NCBI GenBank assembly: GCA_022760475.1
Contig: JALEFZ010000020.1
Location: 186,001-250,000 of the forward strand
DNA from: Bacteroidia bacterium
Lineage (GTDB): Bacteria > Bacteroidota > Bacteroidia > J057
Direction: 5' to 3'
DNA: 64,000 bases
Shown here: piece after piece, positions 26,300 through 35,742 of the stretch
Position numbering within the stretch: position 1 is the first letter of the stretch
Layout: the number at the start of each line of letters is the position of its first letter
Translations under genes and position numbers: made by a program
Notes under the pieces: generated by a model
What the model saw: the letters and a program-made list of their open reading frames with translations, nothing else
Databases searched by the model: none
Told to the model about the DNA's origin: nothing

Positions 26300-26872
26300 T
26301 TATCTGAAAAGGGCATTTTTTTCAATATAATTCTCAACTTCCTTGTCCACCATATAAGTAATGGCTTTCCCTTCCTTGACCAGCTTTCGCAGATAGGATG
26401 CAGAAATATTCAGAAGAGGAGCCTCAAAAAAATGAACATTGGGATGCTCGTCAAATGGACTTGGTCCAGCTTCGATCCTTGGATAAACATAAATCTGATA
26501 ATACTTGGTTATAGCTTCGTAATTCTTCCAACGATCAAGGTACTGTAGATTGTCCTGGCCCATGATCAAGGAAAACTCATAGTTACTATAGCGGTCCCTG
26601 AGGTGTGTCAGGGTATCTATGGTATAAGAAGGTTGGGGCAAAGAAAATTCAACGTTGGAAGCCTGAATATCCAAATGATCCCCAATGGCCAACTCGGCCA
26701 TTCTCAGGCGGTCATACTCTGCCAAGAGGTTTTTCTTCTCCTTGAATGGATTTTGGGGAGAGATGATGAACCAGACTTTATCCAACTCAGTTTGGTTCAA
26801 AGCAGTTTGAGCCAATATCAAATGACCTACATGGACAGGATTAAAGGAACCGAAAAATAAGCCGACTTTCAT
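26300..26872 (-). CDS. nadD: Nicotinate-nucleotide adenylyltransferase
   Basis: A 190-residue nucleotidyltransferase of the NAD pathway, transferring AMP to nicotinate mononucleotide. It has the opening GLFFGSFNPVHVGHLIL (the HxGH motif), IIMGQDNL-type segment SLIMGQDNLQYLDRW, and the closing ISASYLRKLVKEGK, the family's variation of ISSTxIR. The length is normal. It is upstream of pssA with a 93-bp gap. Confidence 0.93.
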   Translation of the reverse strand: MKVGLFFGSFNPVHVGHLILAQTALNQTELDKVWFIISPQNPFKEKKNLLAEYDRLRMAELAIGDHLDIQASNVEFSLPQPSYTIDTLTHLRDRYSNYEFSLIMGQDNLQYLDRWKNYEAITKYYQIYVYPRIEAGPSPFDEHPNVHFFEAPLLNISASYLRKLVKEGKAITYMVDKEVENYIEKNALFR

Positions 26873-27212
26873 TCGTAAAAATTTTTGCCCAAAATACTCT
26901 CGAATCCATGACGAATCAACCCGCTTTTAGGTTAAGGAAGCAGGCGTTAAACTTTTTCTCAAAACCAAAGACTTTATAATAAAATCTTCTTCAAACAGGT
27001 TTAGTTATTAATTGCACTTTTACTTCCATCAATGCCTGCCCAAAAAAGAGTGGATTTTGAAAAAAATCTTACTCCAATATTTCAACTACCCAAACAAAAT
27101 AAATCGCTTTTAATCCCTAAAAATTGCCGATTTGTTGATAGTTCACTCGAAATGGTCTGCTTTTTGCCGATATTCTGGTAATTAAACAGATCTTTTTACA
27201 ACATATACGCCT
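26873..27212. other. Divergent intergenic region, nothing recognised
   Basis: 340 bp of AT-rich DNA between nadD and the BioD-like gene, which must contain both promoters. No RNA gene, repeat or strong palindrome was seen. Confidence 0.5.
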
Positions 27213-28307
27213 ATGCCAGCGCCAAGACGTATCTTTGTCGCCGCCACAAACCAGCACGTAGGTAAAACCACTACCACGCTGGGCCTCATAGCTTCCTTGC
27301 AGAATTACGGAATGAAAGTCGGATATTGTAAACCTCTGGGTCAGAAGTACATAGAGATCAATGATACCCGGGTTGACAAAGATGCTCCTATTTTCACCTC
27401 CTTCCTGAATACGCCGCTGATCCCCTCTCTCCACTCCCCGGTTATCATGGCCGCAGGTTTGACTTGCAATTACTTGTCGAATCCGGAGGATTTTAATTTC
27501 GATGAAAAGGTAATGTTTGCTGCCAGGAGCCTGGAAGCAACCCACGATACAGTAGTATATGAAGGTACAGGCCATCCTGGAGTTGGGAGCGTGCTAGACA
27601 TGTCCAATGCAGATACCGCCAAACTTCTCGATGCAGGTGTGGTACTGATTGTTGAAGGAGGAATTGGCAAAACCATTGACCAAATCAACCTGAACAAGGC
27701 TTATTTTGAGATGAAAGGAGCCAAGGTAGTTGGTGTGATCATCAATAAGGTACTCAAGAATAAATTTGAAAAGGTTCAACGTGTAGTTGGGAAAAAGTTG
27801 AAAGAGATGGGAATTCCTCTACTTGGGATTATCCCTTATGAGAAAACGCTAGCCTACCCGGTTATGAAGGCAGTTCTTAAGGCTACACAAGGCACTGTAG
27901 TCGCTCACAAGGATCAACTCAACCAGCGGGTAGAAGGGTTGATGTCCTTTCGGGATACATATAGGCTATCTGGACAAGTAAAAGCCAATCAACTGCTAAT
28001 CGTTGATTCTATGAATCTTGATCAGTGTATCCATGGATTCAACTTTCAGTCTCCTAAAGAAATGCCATTGAGTGGAATTGTCCTCACGAGCGAAAATTAC
28101 CTATCTCCATTGGCACAAAGATTTTTGGAGAAATACAAAATCCCTACCCTCTTCACCACTATGAATGAGTTTGAGGCAGTGCTGGCATTTGGTAAAATTG
28201 AGACCAAACTGAGACATGACGTCATGTGGAAAGTAAAAGAAGCTGCAACTCTGGTTTCAAGTCATTTGAACCTTGAACCCTTGTTTGAGCGATTTGCTTA
28301 CGCCTGA
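27213..28307 (+). CDS. Dethiobiotin-synthetase-like P-loop protein with DRTGG domain
   Basis: A 364-residue protein. The first about 210 residues are a BioD/CobB-type P-loop domain with NQHVGKTTTTLGLIASL, YCKPLGQ, VVYEGTGHPGVGS and INKVLKNKF. The following region (about 215-320) resembles the DRTGG domain found in the N-terminal half of long phosphotransacetylases and in CBS pyrophosphatases. It therefore looks like the regulatory N-terminal half of Pta without the catalytic half, and no acetate kinase or biotin gene is nearby. Its own function is unknown. The stop codon is 2 bp from that of the convergent gene. Confidence 0.8.
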   Translation: MPAPRRIFVAATNQHVGKTTTTLGLIASLQNYGMKVGYCKPLGQKYIEINDTRVDKDAPIFTSFLNTPLIPSLHSPVIMAAGLTCNYLSNPEDFNFDEKVMFAARSLEATHDTVVYEGTGHPGVGSVLDMSNADTAKLLDAGVVLIVEGGIGKTIDQINLNKAYFEMKGAKVVGVIINKVLKNKFEKVQRVVGKKLKEMGIPLLGIIPYEKTLAYPVMKAVLKATQGTVVAHKDQLNQRVEGLMSFRDTYRLSGQVKANQLLIVDSMNLDQCIHGFNFQSPKEMPLSGIVLTSENYLSPLAQRFLEKYKIPTLFTTMNEFEAVLAFGKIETKLRHDVMWKVKEAATLVSSHLNLEPLFERFAYA

Positions 28308-28309
28308 TT

Positions 28310-29428
28310 TTAAGGCCTGTTATCCAGATAGGCATTGACCTTTTTCCTTTCTGGAATGGTTAATTGCTTATAGAGTTCGTCGAAATAAGGCTCATCCACG
28401 AAGTATCGGATGATATCGGCATCTCCAATATTGATATTCTGACTGCGCAGGATGCCCAGCATCATAGGTATCCAATCGTTTTCCTGATAAAGGGGCTTGT
28501 TCGTTCCACTGTTTTGACCTTTGGACGAACTGGCTCCCCTACTCCTGCCCCATTTCGAAGTTACTTTTCCGCTGGAATTATTTGCATATAGATCTTCTAC
28601 CTGGATTTCCTCTTCCAGGCGTTTCTTCTCTTTGTTGATGATAAATTGGGTAGTCTGGGTAAGCATCTTGTAGAGAAAACTCTTAAATGCACCAATATTA
28701 GGGGCGTATTCCTCTCCTGTAGCAAAAAAAATGTCCCTTTTGACATCTTCAACATATACAGTTCCTCGATCTCTAATAAAATATCCCCTTAGTATATTCT
28801 TATCCAACTTAATCCATAAAGGGTTAATGGGCTTTCTTACAATGCTTTTACTCTCTTTGCTTAGGTGCAAGTAGGATTGCTCGGGTAACCAATCAGTATG
28901 GAACTCGACCCGCTCATATTCTTTGTCGTAGCGACCATAACGAATAAGGAGGTGCCTCAGAAATATTTTTTCGTAGGGTTCAATGTTTTTCTTTGCCAGG
29001 TAGGTATCAACGAAGTCGATCTTCAATTGAGAAGCGTGATGATTGCTAAACAGGAAAATTCGCTCTAGCAATTCATGGACTTTTTCATTGAATGCCTCTA
29101 CCTGTGCTTCTGAGTTCCTGCCTTTGTTGAGGTAATAGAGTCGCCTGTCATGAGTTTTCAATACACAGGACCGCTGGTAGATCGCAAGGGATCCAAGATC
29201 AGAAAAGTCAAGATTAAGGGCTTGATGTTGAGATGAATAAACTCCTTTTAACTCAGCATACACTGCTAGTCTGAATTTATTCTCCTGGGAGAAAGGGAAT
29301 TCCTCCAAGGAGAGGTTAATGAGTTTCTCCAAATGAAATTCATCTCCACGGCTACGGGTTTGTGCCAAAAGAGGATATGTCATGACCAGAAGCAGGCCAA
29401 TCACAAAAGCGTTGCGAAAAAGGAACAT
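28310..29428 (-). CDS. Exported hypothetical protein
   Basis: A 372-residue protein of unrecognised family. The ATG at 29426-29428 gives a standard signal peptide (FVIGLLLVMTYPLLAQ); an ATG nine codons upstream is also possible. The mature protein is mainly helical, with a region rich in Lys/Glu (NKEKKRLEEEIQVEDL) and a low-complexity Ser/Gly/Lys stretch near residue 310. No catalytic motif was recognised. It is likely periplasmic or outer-membrane associated. Confidence 0.7.
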   Translation of the reverse strand: MFLFRNAFVIGLLLVMTYPLLAQTRSRGDEFHLEKLINLSLEEFPFSQENKFRLAVYAELKGVYSSQHQALNLDFSDLGSLAIYQRSCVLKTHDRRLYYLNKGRNSEAQVEAFNEKVHELLERIFLFSNHHASQLKIDFVDTYLAKKNIEPYEKIFLRHLLIRYGRYDKEYERVEFHTDWLPEQSYLHLSKESKSIVRKPINPLWIKLDKNILRGYFIRDRGTVYVEDVKRDIFFATGEEYAPNIGAFKSFLYKMLTQTTQFIINKEKKRLEEEIQVEDLYANNSSGKVTSKWGRSRGASSSKGQNSGTNKPLYQENDWIPMMLGILRSQNINIGDADIIRYFVDEPYFDELYKQLTIPERKKVNAYLDNRP

Positions 29429-29580
29429 AGAGCAAGGTGTTTTTTCCCAAAGCATTAGGACTAAAAATATATGTAAAAATATAACATTAACCCTAATAGA
29501 AGCCTGACAAAAAAAGTCTTAACAGGTAATATTACTAATATACAAATATTTTTAATCCCTAGACAAAACCCTTAAAGCTC

Positions 29581-30030
29581 TTAGTCTAACATATCGAGGT
29601 CAATGAGTTCACCTTCTTCTCTGGTGATACCTCCCATGCCAAGAAAACCACCAGAAGCTTTGGCAACATGCTTAGCCAAAGACCTCAGACTTTCTTTCAA
29701 AATTGCTGAATAGCTGTCATCTACCTTAGCCAGGATATCCTTGAGTTGGGCCAGGCTTGCAGTCAGCTTTGCCTGACTTTCTTCAGCTGACCAATCAGCT
29801 ACCAGTGTATTCAGATCTCCCTCAAACCTCGCATCTACCAATTCGTAGTAATCATGCAGGCGTTCATCCGAAGTAAACGTTCTGAACCTTACAAGCTTAC
29901 TTGCCCACTCGGTTTCGTTTTTATCTATATCATTGTCTGCTCCGGCAATCAGGACGGTAACATTGGCTGGTGCCATGGCAAGGAGTTCAACCTCTTCTTG
30001 AGAAAGTTTGCTAAAATAAGAAATCGACAT
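29581..30030 (-). CDS. Conserved cytosolic hypothetical protein, TerB-like
   Basis: A 149-residue all-helical protein without signal or membrane segment. The phrase LIAGADNDIDKNETEWASKL, with an acid cluster, is reminiscent of the TerB tellurite-resistance fold; the remainder is a helical hairpin (QAKLTASLAQLKDILAKVD) and a glycine-rich SGGFLGMGG. Family assignment is a guess. It stands alone, with no ter genes nearby. Confidence 0.65.
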   Translation of the reverse strand: MSISYFSKLSQEEVELLAMAPANVTVLIAGADNDIDKNETEWASKLVRFRTFTSDERLHDYYELVDARFEGDLNTLVADWSAEESQAKLTASLAQLKDILAKVDDSYSAILKESLRSLAKHVAKASGGFLGMGGITREEGELIDLDMLD

Positions 30031-30421
30031 AGTAGCGGTTTAAATATGGGTTGAAATTAATGATTTTTTCCAAAGACAAGGCAGGGATATAAAAAAAAAG
30101 GGGCCGCACTGTATTACAGTACGGCTACCCCTGTCATGAAAAACACACACAACTATGAAAAGCCCCAAGTCTTGAATCCACTCAAGGCGGATATACTAAT
30201 TTTTATGTTTCTATCAGTTTTTATTTTACTGAAAAAATGGCCTTTTGTTTCACATAAAAACGAATTTGTTCCTCGTCAAGCAATTTTAACAGGGGGGAAA
30301 AATTTTCCCCTAAAAAAATCTGATTTTCACCCAACCAACTGATTGATTTGGGCCACTTGGAATCCCAATCTGCAGATAATTAGCCCGCAAAAAGGTATTT
30401 TTCCAGACAATTACCAAGCTT
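30031..30421. other. Intergenic region with a minus-strand hairpin
   Basis: 391 bp between two minus-strand genes. It contains the terminator-like hairpin at 30091-30132 and a short palindrome GGGGAAAA-A-TTTTCCCC near 30295-30312. A 68-codon plus-strand frame at 30136-30342 with one hydrophobic segment is present but not called. Confidence 0.5.
30091..30132 (-). terminator. Minus-strand terminator downstream of the VOC gene
   Basis: On the minus strand GGGG...CCGTACTGTA pairs with its near-perfect complement (one mismatch) and is followed by nine T. It lies about 290 bp after the VOC-gene stop codon, so either the mRNA has a long 3' end or a small RNA ends here. Confidence 0.7.
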
Positions 30422-31360
30422 TCAATAAGAAATTATAGGTAAGCCAGCTTCTATGTCTTTTCGCTTATCTTCCTCCCACTGAGGAAGTTTGAGGCTAAGT
30501 CCCAAGTCATCCTTGGACTCATCCACCATGAATCCTGGGGGGATGGTAGCTACTTCAAATAAGACACCTCCAGGCTCCCTGAAATAGATTGAATGGAAGT
30601 AGTTCCTATCCAGAATATCCGTAATCCGGATTCCCTTACTAACAATGAACTCATGAAGTGCCTTGTGCTCTTCATCATTATTGATGGCCAATGCCACATG
30701 ATGTACGGTTCCTATCCCGTTTAGGCCTTTGTCTCCTTTTGGATCAACAACCAGATCGATGATTTTTCCTGCACCTTGGGTGTCGGCTTCCAGTCTTATC
30801 CTGTTTCCATTTTCAGCCGTTACTTGAAAATTCAGGTTTTCTGTCATCATCTTCACCGTTGGCTCAGGAACTGCCTGAATCATACTCACCGAGTGAATGC
30901 CTCGAATGGCCATGGAACCATCTACGATACTTCCACCTAACCATGGATCTCTTGAATCTTCTGCCTCCACCAATTCTATACCCAAGGTAGAAGGATCTTC
31001 AAAGGCTAACCCGGCAAAACCGAAACGCTCAAATTCATTGAAATCAATGCCTTCATCCTTTAGACGTAAAGCCCATGCAGATATGCTGCCTTTGGGTACA
31101 GAAAAAGTTGTTTGTACCACTTGACCATGCCCTTTGACACCTGTTCTTACTCCTTTTCCCTTGTAAGGAAAGGTTGTCATAATGGTTCCAGGATAACCAG
31201 TTTCATTTCCATAGTAAAAATGATAGACTCCTGTATTGTCAAAGTTAATGGTCTTTTTTACTAACCTGAGGCCTAGAGTCTTAACATAGAAGTCTAGGTC
31301 TTCTTGGGCATCATTAACAGTCGCAGTAAGGTGGTGTATACCTCTTATTGGAAAATTCAT
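30422..31360 (-). CDS. Ring-cleaving dioxygenase-like VOC family protein
   Basis: A 312-residue protein built of two vicinal-oxygen-chelate modules (about 1-140 and 150-300). Metal ligands are probable at IHHLTATV (His in each module: GIHHLTATVND and GTVHHVALAINND) and at the Glu of GVLFEVATIPPG. This is the YkcA/MhqO/LinE type, which cleaves hydroquinone or catechol rings with Fe(II) and is often induced by quinones. No regulator of MarR type sits beside it. Length and architecture are normal. Confidence 0.88.
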   Translation of the reverse strand: MNFPIRGIHHLTATVNDAQEDLDFYVKTLGLRLVKKTINFDNTGVYHFYYGNETGYPGTIMTTFPYKGKGVRTGVKGHGQVVQTTFSVPKGSISAWALRLKDEGIDFNEFERFGFAGLAFEDPSTLGIELVEAEDSRDPWLGGSIVDGSMAIRGIHSVSMIQAVPEPTVKMMTENLNFQVTAENGNRIRLEADTQGAGKIIDLVVDPKGDKGLNGIGTVHHVALAINNDEEHKALHEFIVSKGIRITDILDRNYFHSIYFREPGGVLFEVATIPPGFMVDESKDDLGLSLKLPQWEEDKRKDIEAGLPIISY

Positions 31361-31564
31361 AACATAAATAATTTTATCCCAAACAAAACTAACTTAAAAA
31401 TCAATGTTCACACACTAATTAACGTTATCGAAATAATTTTGTTCACTTTGATGTGCGAATATTGGATTTTACAAAAGTTTACATTTGGAGCAAGCAACCC
31501 CGTATATTAATTGCTATCTTTTGATCAAAGCCAATCTTCTTTCTATTAATATCAATACTACATC

Positions 31565-32287
31565 ATGAAATTTAGCACCATCACCATCCTAACTATCTTT
31601 TTTTCTCTCAATCTCTCATTAGGGCAAAATACCTATCAAGTCAATGACTTTTCGTCCATTGAAGTTCATGGAGGATTAAGCGTAACACTAAAGCAAGGCA
31701 ATTCATACATAATTGATAACCCTGACAATGTACCCTTGGATGTGCAATCTGAGGCAGGAACTCTCAAAATAGGCATGAAAAAAAACAACTACTCTTATCA
31801 GGGGAAGAAGAAGGTAACTGTTTATTACAGAGGTATAAATTCTATTTCGGTTAATGGTGGGGCCAATGTTTATACAGCTACTCCGTTAAATGGAAATGGT
31901 GTAAACCTTAGTGCAAATGGGGGTGGAAACCTTCACATCAAATTGGCCAATTCAAGAGCTGAAGCCAAGGCCAATGGGGGTGGAAATATCCATATTGAAG
32001 GTAGAACTGATAAATTGACCTTGTACACTACTGGTGGTGGGAATATCCATGCAGCAGACCTCAATGTAAGTGCTGTAACTGCCAATGCATATTCAGGAGG
32101 CAACATAAATGTAAAAGTAAGGGATGCCATACAGGCAACTGCCATTTCTGGGGGCAACATTGTGTATTCTGGTACTCCCAGTTCTGTATCTGTAACAAAG
32201 AAAACTGGTGGACGTGTAGAAGGACATAAAGCCAAAATGGCCAAATCCCAGTCTACGACGAGCACCAAAAGTAAAATTGCCTATTGA
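31565..32287 (+). CDS. Exported head GIN domain (DUF2807) protein
   Basis: A 240-residue secreted protein with signal peptide (LTIFFSLNLSLGQ). The rest is a repetitive beta-helix-like domain in which GGGNLHIK, GGGNIHIEG and GGGNIHAAD repeat with GG-N steps, as in the head GIN (DUF2807) family found widely in Bacteroidota. The tail is basic (KAKMAKSQSTTSTKSK). Biochemical function is unknown; surface or periplasmic adhesion or polymer contact is often suggested. It has its own terminator. Confidence 0.88.
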   Translation: MKFSTITILTIFFSLNLSLGQNTYQVNDFSSIEVHGGLSVTLKQGNSYIIDNPDNVPLDVQSEAGTLKIGMKKNNYSYQGKKKVTVYYRGINSISVNGGANVYTATPLNGNGVNLSANGGGNLHIKLANSRAEAKANGGGNIHIEGRTDKLTLYTTGGGNIHAADLNVSAVTANAYSGGNINVKVRDAIQATAISGGNIVYSGTPSSVSVTKKTGGRVEGHKAKMAKSQSTTSTKSKIAY

Positions 32288-32318
32288 GATCCGATAATAT
32301 TTTGAACAACACAGTTGC

Positions 32319-32347
32319 GGGGCCTCGATGGGCCTCGTTTTTGTTTT
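32319..32347 (+). terminator. Terminator after the GIN gene
   Basis: GGGGCC pairs with GGCCTC (one G-U) around a 6-nt loop, followed by a nearly pure run of T. Confidence 0.75.
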
Positions 32348-32414
32348 TATACCCCTCACCCAGCATTTACTTCAAGTTAATTTTTCCATTTATCCTTAAA
32401 CTTTTTCGCACATT

Positions 32415-32445
32415 AAAATAAGCTGCTTATTTTAGCGCTGCTAAA
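32415..32445 (+). promoter_or_regulatory. Two adjacent inverted repeats in the thrS leader
   Basis: AAAATAAGC and GCTTATTTT (32415-32433) are perfect 9-bp arms around one T; TTTAGC and GCTAAA (32431-32445) form a second 6-bp hairpin around GCT. The last arm ends 10 bp before the thrS ATG. It could act as an operator or as an RNA structure that controls translation start. Confidence 0.45.
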
Positions 32446-32455
32446 TTATTTATTC

Positions 32456-34399
32456 ATGCCCGAGAACATTAAAATTACCCTTCCGGACAACAGTGTACGC
32501 GAATTTGCGTCTGGTAGCACCGGAATGGACGTAGCGATGAGCATCAGTCAGGGGTTGGCGAGAAACGCCCTTGCAATCGAAGTCAATGGTGAAACCTGGG
32601 AACTGAACCGCCCTATAACGACAGATGCGTCCGTGGCTATTTTGACGTGGAGAGATCAGAAAGGAAAGGAAGCCATGTGGCACTCATCAGCTCATATCCT
32701 TGCAGAGGCATTGGAGGATTTGTATCCCGGCATCAAATTGGGATTTGGGCCACCTATCAAGAATGGTTTTTACTACGACATTGATTTTGGAGATCACAAA
32801 TTCGGTGAAGCAGACTTTAAGAAAGTAGAAAAGAAATTTCTTGAACTGGCCAAAACAGCTGAGACATTTGAAAGAAAAGATGTAAGCAAAGAAGAAGCCA
32901 TTGCTCATTATAAAAACATTGGCAACGAATATAAGGTCGAATTGATTGAAGGCCTGGAAGATGGTGATATTACCTTCTACCATTCTGGCAACTTTGTAGA
33001 CCTCTGTAAAGGTGGGCATATCCCCAACTCCAAAGTGATCAAGGCCATGAAGATCATGAACACCGCAGGAGCTTACTGGCGTGGGGACGAGAAAAATAAA
33101 ATGCTTACCCGAATTTATGCGGTTTCATTTCCCAAGAAAAAGGAATTGGATGAGTACTTGCTGTTGCTTGAGGAAGCCAAAAAGCGAGACCACCGCAAAA
33201 TAGGTAAAGAACTGGAACTGTTCACCTTCTCAGAGAAGGTGGGTATGGGATTACCACTGTGGCTTCCAAGGGGTACAAGACTTCGCGAAACCCTGGTAGA
33301 TTTTCTAAAAAAAGTTCAGGAAAAAGAGGGTTATCAGCAGGTAGTAACCCCACACATTGGTAAAAAAGAGTTGTACCAGACCTCTGGACACTGGGAAAAA
33401 TACGGAGAAGACTCCTTCCAGCCCATCAAAACTCCTTCTGAGGGAGAAGAGTTCTTGCTAAAACCCATGAATTGTCCTCATCACTGTGAGATTTATGCTT
33501 CCAGGCCTCGCTCTTACAAAGAATTACCTTTCCGTGTGGCAGAATTTGGAACGGTATACAGATATGAGCAATCCGGAGAGCTACATGGCCTTACAAGGGT
33601 AAGGGGATTTACCCAGGACGATGCCCATATATTCTGTCGCCCCGATCAGGTGAAGGAAGAATTTATCAAGGTAATTGACATCGTACTCTACATTTTCAAG
33701 GTCCTGAAGTTTGAAAATTACAAGGCTCAAATTTCTTTGAGAGATCCTGAAAATCCAGGAAAATATTTCGGTAGCCCAGAGCAGTGGGACGCAGCTGAGA
33801 AAGCCATTGAGGAGGCAGCTGATGAGCGTGGACTGATTACAGTCAAGGAACTGGGCGAGGCTGCATTTTACGGACCCAAACTGGACTTCATGGTAAGTGA
33901 TGCGCTTGGCCGCGAATGGCAGTTGGGAACCATTCAACTAGATTATCAATTGCCTGACAGATTTGAGCTGGAGTTTGTCGGATCTGATAACCAGAAGCAC
34001 CGTCCCGTAATGATCCATAGGGCACCATTCGGTTCTTTGGAAAGATTTACGGCAGTTCTGATTGAGCACTCCGCTGGAGAATTTCCACTTTGGCTAGCAC
34101 CATCGCAAGCCATCATACTTCCGATTGCAGAGAAATTCAATGATTATGTTGTAGACCTGCAAGATCAATTCAGAGATGCAGGCTTCAGGGTAGATGTTGA
34201 CTTGAGAAATGAGAAAGTCGGTAAGAAAATCAGGGAAGCCGAAATAGGAAAATATCCTTACATGCTGATTATTGGTGAGCAGGAAATGGCCAATGGCAGT
34301 GTTTCTGTAAGGAAAAGGAAGGAAGGCGATTTGGGTGCCATGAGCAACGATGCGTTTATTCAATATCTCAAGGATGAGATTTCTGAGATGCTAGCTTAA
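32456..34399 (+). CDS. thrS: Threonyl-tRNA synthetase
   Basis: A 647-residue class II synthetase that charges tRNA-Thr. Domains: TGS (about 1-62; [19 protein letters not shown]), the editing domain (about 65-225; [11 protein letters not shown] and the CKGGHIPN Zn-like motif), the catalytic core (about 270-540; motif 2 [20 protein letters not shown], and [17 protein letters not shown] motif 3), and the anticodon-binding domain (about 545-647). Zn ligands are the Cys in [10 protein letters not shown] and two later His. It is complete and of normal length. Tandem hairpins stand immediately upstream. Confidence 0.97.
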   Translation: MPENIKITLPDNSVREFASGSTGMDVAMSISQGLARNALAIEVNGETWELNRPITTDASVAILTWRDQKGKEAMWHSSAHILAEALEDLYPGIKLGFGPPIKNGFYYDIDFGDHKFGEADFKKVEKKFLELAKTAETFERKDVSKEEAIAHYKNIGNEYKVELIEGLEDGDITFYHSGNFVDLCKGGHIPNSKVIKAMKIMNTAGAYWRGDEKNKMLTRIYAVSFPKKKELDEYLLLLEEAKKRDHRKIGKELELFTFSEKVGMGLPLWLPRGTRLRETLVDFLKKVQEKEGYQQVVTPHIGKKELYQTSGHWEKYGEDSFQPIKTPSEGEEFLLKPMNCPHHCEIYASRPRSYKELPFRVAEFGTVYRYEQSGELHGLTRVRGFTQDDAHIFCRPDQVKEEFIKVIDIVLYIFKVLKFENYKAQISLRDPENPGKYFGSPEQWDAAEKAIEEAADERGLITVKELGEAAFYGPKLDFMVSDALGREWQLGTIQLDYQLPDRFELEFVGSDNQKHRPVMIHRAPFGSLERFTAVLIEHSAGEFPLWLAPSQAIILPIAEKFNDYVVDLQDQFRDAGFRVDVDLRNEKVGKKIREAEIGKYPYMLIIGEQEMANGSVSVRKRKEGDLGAMSNDAFIQYLKDEISEMLA

Positions 34400-34665
34400 T
34401 ACTTGCCTGAATCATTGAGAAGTAAAGGATAAACAGAAGAGCTGTCTATGAACAGTCCTTCTGTTTTTTCTTTGGCTTTGGATTTGCTTGTTTCAAAGAC
34501 CTCCTCCGTCCCAGGAAAATACTTTTCTAGCTCAGGATCTGATTCTTGTTGCTGAATGAAAATACCAATAAATAGCAGAGAAAGGATGGCTAATGTTGCT
34601 CCAAATTGTGAAAACTGGTTTTGGAGCTTCTGTTGCTGACCGTCGGAAAGCCTGTTTTCAAGCAT
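34396..34665 (-). CDS. Small single-pass membrane protein
   Basis: An 89-residue protein with one membrane segment ([20 protein letters not shown], about 21-40), a polar N-terminus and an acidic and Lys-rich C-terminal part ([23 protein letters not shown]). No family was recognised. Its stop codon overlaps the thrS end by 4 bp in convergent orientation. Confidence 0.5.
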   Translation of the reverse strand: MLENRLSDGQQQKLQNQFSQFGATLAILSLLFIGIFIQQQESDPELEKYFPGTEEVFETSKSKAKEKTEGLFIDSSSVYPLLLNDSGKY

Positions 34666-34804
34666 ACCTAACTAAAATTTTATACCAGCAAAGTAAAACA
34701 GCAAAACAACTTTTCAAATTCGATAATATTACACACCTTACCTATTACGACCAAACAAAACAACCTGGACTCATTAATTAAGAACCTCTTTTTTAATTTA
34801 TTCG

Positions 34805-34812
34805 TATATTTG
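34805..34812 (+). promoter_or_regulatory. Bacteroidota -7 promoter element for the metal-related locus
   Basis: TATATTTG matches TAnnTTTG exactly and lies 13 bp before the ATG at 34826. If used, the leader is about 6-8 nt, and a GTG at 34817 would fall at or before the transcription start, which supports the ATG as start. Confidence 0.5.
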
Positions 34813-34825
34813 TTTTGTGAAACAG

Positions 34826-35197
34826 ATGATTATCATTTTCTGGCTATTTGTATATCTGATCCCTTCAAATGGATACAGTATACAACTCCATTATTGTATG
34901 GGGAGCTTGAAATCAATTGATTTGTTTCCGACTGAGCAAAGTGATTGTGGTGGCTGTTCTTCCAAGTGGAAATGTTGTGATTTCACACACATATCGGGAA
35001 GACTAAGTACTGAACATCAAGCCAGTACGACTTTATCTATCAAAGCGCCATTGGAGACAATGGTACCTGTAGAAGCCGTAAAGGAGACATCCTACACCCT
35101 TCACAAAAACAGGCCCCAATACTTTATTCGAAGGAAGGCTCCCCCATCTAAAATCCCCGCCTTCCTGTTGAACTCCTCCTTTATTTTTTATGGATGA
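34826..35197 (+). CDS. HYC_CC_PP-type exported cysteine protein
   Basis: A 123-residue protein with a signal-like hydrophobic N-terminus (FWLFVYLIPSNG) followed by IQLHYCMGSLKSI, then CGGCSSKWKCCDF and, near the C-terminus, RRKAPPSK. This HYC, CC, PP pattern defines a small Bacteroidota family that usually sits beside heavy-metal and TonB-receptor genes. The clustered cysteines suggest metal (copper-like) or disulfide chemistry outside the cytosol. It is the first gene of an apparent three-gene unit with an HMA protein and a TonB-dependent receptor. Confidence 0.8.
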   Translation: MIIIFWLFVYLIPSNGYSIQLHYCMGSLKSIDLFPTEQSDCGGCSSKWKCCDFTHISGRLSTEHQASTTLSIKAPLETMVPVEAVKETSYTLHKNRPQYFIRRKAPPSKIPAFLLNSSFIFYG

Positions 35198-35252
35198 TTA
35201 AAGGCAAATTCCTACGTCTTTTTTCTTTTTTCAATCATTCATAAAAATTACA

Positions 35253-35603
35253 ATGAAATCATATACATTTCTTTTTATCGCCTTTTTCTCCTTTTTCCTA
35301 TCGGGTCAAGCATTCGCCCAGAAAAAAACTGTTGAAGACAAATTTTGGGCGGCAGGAGTTTGTGGCATGTGCCAAAATCGCATTGAGACTGCACTGGATA
35401 TACCCGGAGTAAAATTTGCCACCTGGGACAAGGAAACTCAAATAGTTACAGTAATCTACCGTGAGGATAAAGTGTCTCTGAAGCAATTGCAGGACAAAGT
35501 CAGCTCAGTTGGGCATCAGACAAAGGAGATTCCGAAAAATGAAAAAGCTTACGCAGATTTACCCAAATGCTGTCAGTATGATAGTGGTGCCAAAAAGCAC
35601 TAG
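35253..35603 (+). CDS. Exported heavy-metal-associated (HMA) domain protein
   Basis: A 116-residue protein with signal peptide (FLFIAFFSFFLSGQAFA) and one HMA (ferredoxin-like) fold. The metal-binding loop reads AAGVCGMCQNRIETAL, with CGMC in place of the usual CxxC, followed by PGVKFATWDKE and a C-terminal CC in LPKCCQYDS. Such periplasmic chaperone-like proteins bind Cu(I) or similar soft metals. It lies between the HYC_CC_PP protein and the TonB receptor. Confidence 0.88.
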   Translation: MKSYTFLFIAFFSFFLSGQAFAQKKTVEDKFWAAGVCGMCQNRIETALDIPGVKFATWDKETQIVTVIYREDKVSLKQLQDKVSSVGHQTKEIPKNEKAYADLPKCCQYDSGAKKH

Positions 35604-35742
35604 CATTTCCTATTCCATTTAACATTCAAATATCTAACAAAGAATCATCCTATCCTCGACAAGGGGTATGGCTTTGGGCAATCCTTTCTGAAAATTTCAG
35701 GGATACGCTTGCTTTGTTGGACATGAACTCAACGGTGTAAAA

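Noticed and set aside
30295-30312. GGGGAAAA and TTTTCCCC palindrome.
   Set aside because: No T-run follows on either strand and the arms are simple sequence, so neither terminator nor operator is convincing.
30136-30342. A 68-codon plus-strand frame with one hydrophobic segment.
   Set aside because: No recognised family and no close promoter match; it sits directly after a minus-strand terminator. Left as an observation only.
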